Below are positions 1 to 5,543 of a DNA stretch of 5,543 nucleotides, piece after piece. The position numbers and the translations under genes are program-made. The stretch is from contig JASLGC010000155.1 of NCBI GenBank assembly GCA_030150335.1, positions 1-5,543 on the forward strand. Reading direction: 5' to 3'. The notes beneath the pieces are model-generated. The model did not search any database and was not told where the DNA came from. It saw only the letters and a list, made by a program, of their open reading frames with translations. Numbering within the stretch: position 1 is the stretch's first letter; the number at the start of each line of letters is the position of its first letter. The DNA is from Flavobacterium sp. (GTDB lineage Bacteria; Bacteroidota; Bacteroidia; Flavobacteriales; Flavobacteriaceae).

Positions 1-1188
1 AACAGATTGACTTATGACGAAGTACAATTTACTGGTAATGATAATCTTATTACTTACGTTGGTGAAGAATTAGACAAAGCATTCATCGAATCAACTATTG
101 AAAATGCAAGTTTTGACACTCCTCAAAGTGTGAAAGACGGACTAAAAATATCTTATACTTCTCTACATGGTACTTCTATTAAACTTATCCCAAGAACATT
201 AGAAGCTGCTGGATACAAAAATGTATTTATCGTTAAAGAACAAGAAGAACCAAATGGGGATTTCCCTACTGTTAAATCTCCAAACCCAGAAGAGCCAGAA
301 GCATTGAAAATGGCAATGGAGTTGGCAGATGAAAAAGGTGCGGATATCGTTATTGGTACTGACCCTGATTCTGACCGTATTGGTATTGGAGTTCGCGACC
401 TTGATGGAAACATGAGATTGCTAAATGGTAACCAAACGATGGTTATGATGACTGCTTTCTTATTAGAACAATGGAAACGAAACAAAGGATTCAAAGGACA
501 TGAATTTATCGGTTCTACTATTGTGTCTACTCCAATGATGTTAGACTTAGCTGAAAGCTACAATGTAGAGTGTAAAGTTGGTTTAACTGGATTTAAATGG
601 ATTGCTAAATTCATCAACGAATGCCCAGACCAAAAATTCATCGGTGGTGGTGAAGAAAGTTTCGGATACATGGTAGGTGATGCTGTACGTGATAAAGATG
701 CTGTAGCTTCTACATTATTAGTATGTGAGATTGCTGCTATCGCTAAAGCTGCTGGTAGTTCTTTCTTCCAAGAATTAATGAACTTATACATTGATAATAG
801 CTTCTATAAAGAACACTTAATTTCTCTTGTGAAAAAAGGTATTTCTGGTGCAGAAGAAATTAAAGAAATGATGGTTCAATTAAGACAAAACCCATTAACT
901 GAAATTATCGGACAACGCGTAGTATGTGTGGAAGATTACCAAAGTAGTGAGGCTAAAAACTTAATTACAAATGAAATCGAACCTATTGAAGTTCCGAAAT
1001 CAAACGTGTTGATTTACTACCTTGAAGATGGTACTAAGATTGCAGCTCGCCCAAGTGGTACTGAGCCTAAGATTAAATTCTATTTCAGTGTAAATGAACC
1101 ATTACATGACTTGTCTGAAGTAAAAGCAACTGAGCAACTTTTAGACCAGAAAATTCAAGATATCATTAAAGAAATGAAATTAAACTAA
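1..1188 (+). CDS. Phospho-sugar mutase (phosphoglucomutase/phosphomannomutase), 5' end cut off by the window
   Basis: Interconverts hexose 1-phosphate and 6-phosphate (glucose and/or mannose) in the cytoplasm through a phosphoserine enzyme, feeding glycolysis, storage glycans and nucleotide-sugar synthesis for the envelope. The frame is open from base 1. The TTG at 7 is an internal leucine codon rather than the start, because the catalytic serine domain is missing. Family members of this type are roughly 550-600 residues, so about a third is outside. In window residue numbers (AAC at base 1 = 1), visible marks are an LHGTS segment (55-59), the metal-binding loop DPDSDR (121-126), TGFKWI (196-201), the sugar-recognition loop GGGEESFG (215-222) and the C-terminal phosphate-binding loop RPSGTEPK (350-357). 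These are the hallmarks of domains 2-4 of the alpha-D-phosphohexomutase superfamily. The gene ends at TAA 1186-1188, five bases before a terminator stem. Glucose versus mannose preference cannot be read from the sequence. Confidence 0.95.
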   Translation, partial: NRLTYDEVQFTGNDNLITYVGEELDKAFIESTIENASFDTPQSVKDGLKISYTSLHGTSIKLIPRTLEAAGYKNVFIVKEQEEPNGDFPTVKSPNPEEPEALKMAMELADEKGADIVIGTDPDSDRIGIGVRDLDGNMRLLNGNQTMVMMTAFLLEQWKRNKGFKGHEFIGSTIVSTPMMLDLAESYNVECKVGLTGFKWIAKFINECPDQKFIGGGEESFGYMVGDAVRDKDAVASTLLVCEIAAIAKAAGSSFFQELMNLYIDNSFYKEHLISLVKKGISGAEEIKEMMVQLRQNPLTEIIGQRVVCVEDYQSSEAKNLITNEIEPIEVPKSNVLIYYLEDGTKIAARPSGTEPKIKFYFSVNEPLHDLSEVKATEQLLDQKIQDIIKEMKLN

Positions 1189-1193
1189 ATAGA

Positions 1194-1225
1194 ATAGACT
1201 GGTAGCAATGCCAGTCTATCTTTTT
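1194..1225 (+). terminator. Intrinsic terminator after the phospho-sugar mutase
   Basis: A perfect 9-bp inverted repeat, ATAGACTGG (1194-1202) with CCAGTCTAT (1211-1219), can be extended inward by a T-G wobble (1203/1210) and an A-T pair (1204/1209). That leaves the loop GCAA (1205-1208), a stable GNRA-type tetraloop. A C and then five T residues (1221-1225) follow, with more T-rich sequence to 1229. It begins five bases after the mutase stop codon. Stem, loop and T tract all fit Rho-independent termination, separating the mutase from the exporter gene downstream. Confidence 0.9.
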
Positions 1226-1251
1226 ATTTCCCCTTTATACAACAACAATAT

Positions 1252-3081
1252 ATGAATGAATATTTCAAAAAGATTATTCGCTTTGCGAACCCTTATAAGA
1301 ATTACGCTTACTTAAATATATTCTTTAATATCTTATATGCACTTTTCAGTGCATTGTCTTTTGTTGCCCTAATTCCAATGCTTACTGTACTTTTTGGTGA
1401 TGAGAAACCTATCACTGAGAAACCTGTGTACACTACGCTTGGTCATGCAAAAAACTACTTGCAAGACTCAATGTCTTACTATCTTACACAGTATTCTGCT
1501 GAACATGGAGCACAAAATACATTGATGTGGTTAGCGGCAATAATCATCACATTATTCTTACTAAAGAACTTGTTTAACTATTGGGCAATGTATTTTATTA
1601 CATTCTTGCGTAATGGTGTTTTAAAAGACATCCGTAATGCTATGTTTAAAAAGGCATTGGACTTACCTCTTGCCTTCTTCTCAGAAAAAAGAAAAGGAGA
1701 TGTTATCTCAAGAATCACATCTGATGTATTAGAGATTCAACACTCATTCCTTTCTATCTTAGAAGTAGTGGTACGTGAACCGTTAACTATCGTGTTTACA
1801 ATCGTTGCCATGTTTTTCATTAGTACAGAATTGACAATATTCGTATTCATTTTTGTACCTATATCGGGAATTATCATTTCTAAAGTTGGAAAAACATTAA
1901 AAAAGAGTTCTCAAAAAGCCTCTGAAGAACAAGGGTACTTTTTATCTATCATTGAAGAGTCATTGGCGGGATTAAAAGTGATTAAAAGCTTTAATTCTGA
2001 AAAGAAATTCAACGATAAATTTCAGGACTCAACCTATACATTCTACGAATTAAACAACAAAATATTAAATCGTCAGAACCTCTCTTCTCCTATGAGTGAG
2101 TTTTTAGGTATTGTGACTATTTCTGTTTTATTAGTTTATGGTGGACATTTAGTATTAGGAGAAGGAACGCTTACTGGTGCTGCATTTATTGCTTATATTG
2201 GTATGGCTTATAATATTCTTACGCCTGCAAAAGCAATGTCTAAAGCTTCTTATAGCTTAAAACGTGGTAATGCTGCTGCAGAACGTGTATTAGAAATATT
2301 AGAAGAAAAAAACCCAATTGATTCTAAACCTAATGCAATTGCTAAAACATCTTTTGACAATGCTATTAAAGTAGATAATATCTCTTTTAAATATGAAGAT
2401 GAATATGTGCTAAAAGGCTTCTCTTTAAACATTCCTAAAGGAAAATCTGTTGCCCTTGTAGGTCAATCTGGAAGTGGAAAAAGTACAATGGCTAATTTAT
2501 TGACGCGTTTTTGGGACATCAATGAAGGAGCTATAAAAATAGATGATCAAGACATTCGCGATTTAGATATTCACGATTTAAGAGGAATGATTGGTTTGGT
2601 TACACAAGACAGTATCTTGTTTAACGATACCATTAAAAACAACCTTAAATTAGGAAAAGAAGATGCTACTGATGAAGAAATCATCGAGGCATTGAAAATA
2701 GCAAATGCTTATGAGTTTGTAAAAGACCTTCCAAATGGTATTAATACTAATATTGGAGATTCTGGAAACAAACTATCAGGTGGACAAAAACAACGTTTAT
2801 CTATTGCACGTGCGGTATTGAAGAACCCTCCTATCATGATACTTGATGAGGCTACTTCTGCATTAGATACAGAAAGCGAAAAGTTAGTTCAAATAGCGTT
2901 AGAGAATATGATGAAAAACAGAACATCTATCGTTATTGCTCACAGGTTATCTACAATTCAAAGTGCAGACTTAATTGTAGTGATGCAAAAAGGAAAAATA
3001 GTAGAACAAGGTACACACGAAGAACTACTGTCATTAAATGGTACGTATTCAAAATTAGTGTCTTTACAAACATTAGACTAA
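1252..3081 (+). CDS. ABC exporter, fused permease and ATPase (MsbA-like half-transporter)
   Basis: Inner-membrane exporter half that should work as a homodimer, driving a lipid or other hydrophobic substrate outward with ATP. The 609 residues give the usual TMD-NBD order. Hydrophobic segments lie near 20-48, 91-119, 168-192, 194-212, 284-303 and 308-325, consistent with six helices. The nucleotide-binding domain runs from about 370, with A-loop Tyr381, Walker A GQSGSGKST (404-412), Q-loop Gln452, signature LSGGQ (508-512), Walker B IMILDE with catalytic Glu533, D-loop SALD (536-539) and switch His564. All ATPase residues are present, so both sites of a homodimer should be active. The ATG at 1252 puts a charged N-terminus just before helix 1, and the leader is A-rich without a strong Shine-Dalgarno. 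The stretch between helices 1 and 2 (about 49-90) is long compared with E. coli MsbA. The substrate is not readable: lipid A-core flipping (msbA) is possible, but other lipids or drugs are equally open, so no symbol is given. Confidence 0.93.
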   Translation: MNEYFKKIIRFANPYKNYAYLNIFFNILYALFSALSFVALIPMLTVLFGDEKPITEKPVYTTLGHAKNYLQDSMSYYLTQYSAEHGAQNTLMWLAAIIITLFLLKNLFNYWAMYFITFLRNGVLKDIRNAMFKKALDLPLAFFSEKRKGDVISRITSDVLEIQHSFLSILEVVVREPLTIVFTIVAMFFISTELTIFVFIFVPISGIIISKVGKTLKKSSQKASEEQGYFLSIIEESLAGLKVIKSFNSEKKFNDKFQDSTYTFYELNNKILNRQNLSSPMSEFLGIVTISVLLVYGGHLVLGEGTLTGAAFIAYIGMAYNILTPAKAMSKASYSLKRGNAAAERVLEILEEKNPIDSKPNAIAKTSFDNAIKVDNISFKYEDEYVLKGFSLNIPKGKSVALVGQSGSGKSTMANLLTRFWDINEGAIKIDDQDIRDLDIHDLRGMIGLVTQDSILFNDTIKNNLKLGKEDATDEEIIEALKIANAYEFVKDLPNGINTNIGDSGNKLSGGQKQRLSIARAVLKNPPIMILDEATSALDTESEKLVQIALENMMKNRTSIVIAHRLSTIQSADLIVVMQKGKIVEQGTHEELLSLNGTYSKLVSLQTLD

Positions 3082-3085
3082 TATG
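3079..3085 (+). promoter_or_regulatory. Stop-start junction TAA-T-ATG, likely translational coupling
   Basis: The exporter stop TAA (3079-3081) and the next ATG (3083-3085) are one base apart. There is no room for a separate promoter, and the sequence just upstream lies inside the exporter coding region and lacks a strong Shine-Dalgarno. Ribosomes ending on the exporter can plausibly re-initiate here, which ties synthesis of the two proteins together. This is an inference from spacing. Confidence 0.6.
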
Positions 3086-3784
3086 TATATCGAGAACAAG
3101 CATATAAAATTACCTGAAGACCCTAATACGGTGATATGGAAATATATGGATTTATCTAAATTCTTAGACCTCTTGTTGTCGAATAAAATGTTTATGTCAA
3201 GGTCGGATAAATTTGAAGACCAGTTTGAAGGTACTTTTAGTGAACCTACTTTTGAAGAAATAAAAAGAATTAGTGCAGACAAACCTTTTTTCTTAGACCA
3301 ATACAAACAGAAGAGAAAAAACGTGGTTATCAGTAGTTGGCACATCAATGAATATGAATCGTTTGCTATGTGGCAAATATTCACTAAAAACAACGAAGGA
3401 TTAGCTATTCAATCAACTATTGGAAGAATGCAAGAGGCACTTAAAGTAGAAACGAGAGTTCCACAACACATTGGCGAAGTCCATTACATAGATTACAAAA
3501 AAGAGTATATCCCGTTTGAAGACAACTTCTTCCCTTTTCTTTTCAAAAGAAAGAGTTTTCAATATGAAAAAGAAGTTAGGGTAATATCAGATGTTTCCCC
3601 TTTAAATTTAAGCGTTCACGAAGGCATTAAGATACACGTAGATATAGCTCAATTAATAGAAAAGATTTATATCCATCCTAAATCAGAAAACTGGTATAAA
3701 AAATTAGTATTAGATTTAATGCACAAGTTAAATTTCAAGTTTGACATTGAAAAATCTGATTTAGAAAGTGATATTTTAATTTAA
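3083..3784 (+). CDS. DUF2971-like protein of unknown function
   Basis: A 233-residue protein with no signal peptide or membrane helix visible, so probably cytoplasmic. I recognise the pattern of the DUF2971 family, for which I know no established biochemical activity. Its marks are an N-terminal WKYMDLSKFLDLL segment (19-31), a Ser-Arg-Asp followed by an acidic FEDQFEG stretch (39-50), ISSWH with a following MWQIF and EGLAIQ (83-109), a VHYIDY strand (133-138), the FQYEKEVRVI segment (159-168) and IYIHPKSENWYKK (195-207). The many conserved Asp, Glu, Arg and Trp positions suggest an enzyme or nucleotide/nucleic-acid-related fold, but that is speculation. It sits one base after the ABC exporter and 18 bases before pncB, so it is very likely co-transcribed with both. 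Isoleucine codon use (9 ATA of 23 by hand count) differs strongly from ndk. The start at 3083 is favoured by its tight junction. Family assignment is moderately confident; function is unknown. Confidence 0.8.
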   Translation: MYIENKHIKLPEDPNTVIWKYMDLSKFLDLLLSNKMFMSRSDKFEDQFEGTFSEPTFEEIKRISADKPFFLDQYKQKRKNVVISSWHINEYESFAMWQIFTKNNEGLAIQSTIGRMQEALKVETRVPQHIGEVHYIDYKKEYIPFEDNFFPFLFKRKSFQYEKEVRVISDVSPLNLSVHEGIKIHVDIAQLIEKIYIHPKSENWYKKLVLDLMHKLNFKFDIEKSDLESDILI

Positions 3785-3802
3785 AGAAAAGAAAAAGCAA
3801 TA
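3785..3802 (+). promoter_or_regulatory. Purine-rich leader of pncB
   Basis: The 18 bases between the DUF2971-like stop and the pncB ATG are almost entirely A and G, including AGAAAAGAAAAAG at 3785-3797. This is too short for an independent promoter. It resembles the A-rich initiation regions used in Bacteroidota instead of a classical Shine-Dalgarno, and it supports the ATG at 3803 as the pncB start. Confidence 0.5.
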
Positions 3803-4999
3803 ATGGAAACAGCTCATACGAACCAAGTTATTACTTCTATTTTAGATAATGACTTTTATAAGTTTACTATGCAGCACGCTGCTATTAAACAATTCCCTTT
3901 TGCCAAAGCATCTTATATCTTTATCAATAGAGGGCAACATAAGTACCCTAAAGGATTTGCTGAGGCTTTACGCGCAGCTGTTGATGAAATGGCGAAACTA
4001 AAATTAACTAAGGCAGAGAAAGCTTTTTTACAAAAGACTTGTCCTTACTTAGACCCTACTTATTTAGATTTCCTACAAGGGTATCACTATGACCCTTCTG
4101 AAGTTGAAATCAAACAAGAAGGAGATGATTTAGAGGTGTCTTTTAAAGGGTATTGGTATAGAACTATTTTATGGGAGGTTCCCTTGATGTCTATCATTTG
4201 TGAATTGTATTACAAAATGACTAATGGCGAGAGAGATTCTGCTGAAAAAGTAATTGCAAATACACGTACTAAAATAGAAAACTACAAGAAATTAGGTGTT
4301 ACAATTGCTGAGTTTGGAACGCGAAGAAGACATTCGTATGCAGTACACCAAGTTGTAGTTGAAACATTACAAAAATACGGTGAGGGTTCTTTTATTGGGA
4401 CAAGCAATGTGCATTTAGCTATGAAATACGGAACTAAGCCTATCGGTACGCATGCACACGAGTGGTTTATGTTTCACGCAGCTAAATACGGCTTTAAAAT
4501 GGCAAACTCAGTAGGGTTAGAACATTGGGTAGATACGTATAGAGGTGACCTTGGAATAGCATTGACAGATACTTATACAAGTACAGTCTTCTTTGAACAA
4601 TTTGACAAGAAGTTTGCTAAGTTATTTGATGGTGTTAGACATGATAGTGGTGACCCATTAGATTTTGCAGACCAAACTATTGCACATTACCAAAGCTTAA
4701 ACATTGACCCAACTTCTAAAACAATTATTTTCTCTGATGGGTTGAACCCAGAAAAAGTAGAGAGAATTGCTAATCACTGTAAAGGAAAAATTGGCATGTC
4801 TTTTGGGATTGGTACTGACTTTACGAATGATGTTGGTTTAGAAGCAATGAATATTGTTATCAAAATGACACAAGCGCTACCAGAAGGAGGACATTGGACA
4901 GATGTAGTGAAACTATCTGATGAGCCTAAAAAACATACTGGTACGCCAGAAATGATTGAATTAGCACAACGATTATTGGATATTCCAATCGTTAAATAA
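3803..4999 (+). CDS. pncB: Nicotinate phosphoribosyltransferase
   Basis: Joins nicotinic acid to PRPP, with ATP hydrolysis, to make nicotinate mononucleotide: the entry step of the Preiss-Handler NAD salvage route in the cytoplasm. The 398 residues match the roughly 400 of enterobacterial PncB. The N-terminus carries the typical DNDFYKFTMQ (15-24). Then come EFGTRRRHS (170-178), GTSNVHLA (199-206), PIGTHAHEWF (213-222), VRHDSGDP (278-285), IIFSDGLN (308-315) and SFGIGTDFTND (333-343), the phosphate/PRPP-binding and active-site loops of the type II phosphoribosyltransferase fold. His219 falls at the same number as the histidine phosphorylated in the Salmonella enzyme. A KLSDEPKK segment (370-377) closes the family pattern. 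No residue looks missing. The gene is third in a tight set with the ABC exporter and the DUF2971-like gene, and probably relies on their promoter. No NadR- or NrtR-type operator is recognisable nearby. Confidence 0.96.
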   Translation: METAHTNQVITSILDNDFYKFTMQHAAIKQFPFAKASYIFINRGQHKYPKGFAEALRAAVDEMAKLKLTKAEKAFLQKTCPYLDPTYLDFLQGYHYDPSEVEIKQEGDDLEVSFKGYWYRTILWEVPLMSIICELYYKMTNGERDSAEKVIANTRTKIENYKKLGVTIAEFGTRRRHSYAVHQVVVETLQKYGEGSFIGTSNVHLAMKYGTKPIGTHAHEWFMFHAAKYGFKMANSVGLEHWVDTYRGDLGIALTDTYTSTVFFEQFDKKFAKLFDGVRHDSGDPLDFADQTIAHYQSLNIDPTSKTIIFSDGLNPEKVERIANHCKGKIGMSFGIGTDFTNDVGLEAMNIVIKMTQALPEGGHWTDVVKLSDEPKKHTGTPEMIELAQRLLDIPIVK

Positions 5000-5027
5000 A
5001 AATAACTTAAAAAAGAGATGTTATTTT
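4999..5027 (+). terminator. Weak AT-rich inverted repeat after pncB, possible terminator
   Basis: AAAATAAC (4999-5006) is complementary to GTTATTTT (5020-5027), giving an 8-bp stem with only one G-C pair and a 13-base loop. The T-rich descending arm continues as ATT. The repeat starts on the last base of the pncB stop codon. It is in the right place for a terminator but is thermodynamically weak and has no clean T tract after it, so it may equally be chance in AT-rich DNA. Confidence 0.3.
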
Positions 5028-5044
5028 ATTAAGAATATCTTCTC

Positions 5045-5069
5045 TTGTAAGGTTAAAAGACTATTTTTG
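5045..5069 (+). promoter_or_regulatory. Bacteroidota-type promoter for ndk
   Basis: TATTTTTG at 5062-5069 is an exact match to the -7 consensus TAnnTTTG used by the primary sigma factor of Bacteroidota. It lies 23 bases before the ndk ATG, giving an expected transcript start near 5075 and a leader of under 20 bases. The nearest -33-like TTG is at 5045-5047, leaving 14 bases between the elements, which is shorter than the usual 17-23. The -7 call is good; the -33 element is doubtful. It would uncouple ndk from the pncB unit. Confidence 0.65.
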
Positions 5070-5092
5070 CAACAAATTAAATAAAAAGAATA

Positions 5093-5512
5093 ATGGCAAC
5101 GAACAGAACTTTTACAATGATCAAACCTGATGCAGTTGAAGCAGGTAACATCGGTGGAATCTTAAACATGATTACAGAAGCAGGATTTAAAATCGTTTCA
5201 ATGAAGTTAACTCAATTAACTGTTAGAGACGCTCAAAAATTCTACGAAGTACACGCAGAAAGACCATTCTACGGTGAATTAGTTGAATTCATGTCTAGAG
5301 GTCCAATCGTAGCAGCTATCTTAGAAAAAGACAACGCTGTTGAAGATTTCAGAAAATTAATCGGAGCTACTAACCCAGCTGAAGCTGCTGAAGGTACTAT
5401 CCGTAAAAAATACGCTAAATCTATTGGTGAGAACGCAGTACACGGTTCTGATAGCGACGAAAACGCTGCTATCGAAGGTGCTTTCCACTTCTCAGGTAGA
5501 GAGCAATTCTAA
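5093..5512 (+). CDS. ndk: Nucleoside diphosphate kinase
   Basis: Transfers the gamma phosphate of ATP to NDPs and dNDPs through a phosphohistidine, balancing NTP and dNTP pools in the cytoplasm. At 139 residues it has the usual bacterial length. The catalytic set is complete: Lys11 (in IKPDA), Tyr51, Arg87, Thr93 (in GATNP), Arg104, Asn114, the phosphorylated His117 in NAVHGSDS, and Glu128. These line up with a constant offset of five to the Dictyostelium enzyme numbering. The ATG at 5093 gives a standard N-terminus and follows an A-rich leader (AAATAAAAAGAATA) and a TAnnTTTG promoter match. Codon choice looks tuned for high expression: by hand count isoleucine is 9 ATC, 2 ATT and no ATA, unlike the upstream DUF2971-like gene. 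It is probably transcribed on its own. Confidence 0.98.
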   Translation: MATNRTFTMIKPDAVEAGNIGGILNMITEAGFKIVSMKLTQLTVRDAQKFYEVHAERPFYGELVEFMSRGPIVAAILEKDNAVEDFRKLIGATNPAEAAEGTIRKKYAKSIGENAVHGSDSDENAAIEGAFHFSGREQF

Positions 5513-5521
5513 GAAGAATTA

Positions 5522-5537
5522 AAAGATTAATATCTTT
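5522..5537 (+). repeat. Short inverted repeat after ndk, cut by the window edge
   Basis: AAAGAT (5522-5527) pairs with ATCTTT (5532-5537) around a TAAT loop, ten bases after the ndk stop. It could be the upper part of a terminator, but the window ends six bases later and no T tract is visible, so its role is undecided. Confidence 0.25.
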
Positions 5538-5543
5538 ATACCA

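Noticed and set aside
7..9. TTG as the start codon of the phospho-sugar mutase
   Set aside because: The reading frame is open to base 1, and the N-terminal catalytic serine domain of the family is missing, so the real start is upstream of the window.
153..791. Two minus-strand open frames (153-494 and 558-791) inside the mutase gene
   Set aside because: They lie wholly antisense to a gene with clear conserved motifs, show no recognisable protein pattern and have no leader of their own.
1217..1224. TATCTTTT as a firm promoter element for the ABC exporter
   Set aside because: It has one mismatch at the conserved G, lies within the terminator stem and T tract, and has no -33 partner. It is kept only as a question in the findings.
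1189..1251. Riboswitch or small RNA gene before the exporter
   Set aside because: The only structure is the terminator hairpin. The remaining bases are too few and show no second stem.
2250..3393. Minus-strand open frames at 2250-2432 and 3073-3393
   Set aside because: They are antisense shadows of the ABC exporter and the DUF2971-like gene. Their hydrophobic-looking translations are what the reverse complement of AT-rich coding sequence tends to give.
3083..4999. A NAD-depleting defence system made of the DUF2971-like gene and pncB
   Set aside because: pncB is an intact housekeeping salvage enzyme, the DUF2971-like protein shows no TIR, Sir2 or other NADase motif, and there are no defence genes, repeats or mobile-element marks around it.

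Overview
The window reads as a chromosomal, mostly housekeeping segment of an AT-rich member of the Bacteroidota, most probably family Flavobacteriaceae (a Flavobacterium- or Myroides-like genome). The basis is the low-GC codon use, the A-rich leaders without a strong Shine-Dalgarno, a TAnnTTTG-type -7 promoter element in front of ndk, and the character of the proteins. The genus is inferred from general resemblance, not from a search.

Layout, all on the + strand: (1) positions 1-1188 hold the 3' two thirds of a phospho-sugar mutase (phosphoglucomutase/phosphomannomutase), with its start outside the window. It ends in a clear intrinsic terminator (1194-1225). (2) Positions 1252-4999 look like one transcription unit of three genes: an MsbA-like homodimeric ABC exporter (1252-3081), a DUF2971-like protein of unknown function that starts one base after the exporter's stop (3083-3784), and nicotinate phosphoribosyltransferase pncB 18 bases further on (3803-4999). 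(3) A 93-base intergenic region carries weak inverted repeats and a good Bacteroidota promoter match. (4) Nucleoside diphosphate kinase ndk follows (5093-5512), and a short hairpin lies at the window's right edge.

Four of the five genes have well-understood roles: sugar-phosphate interconversion for cell-envelope precursors, export of a lipid or other amphipathic substrate, NAD salvage from nicotinic acid, and NTP balancing. All visible catalytic motifs are intact. The exception is the DUF2971-like gene. It is soluble, has no assigned biochemical activity, is tightly packed between exporter and pncB, and uses many more ATA codons than ndk. It is the only candidate for undescribed biology here. 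I see no mobile element, CRISPR array, tRNA, rRNA or obvious riboswitch, and no gene-free stretch longer than 93 bases.
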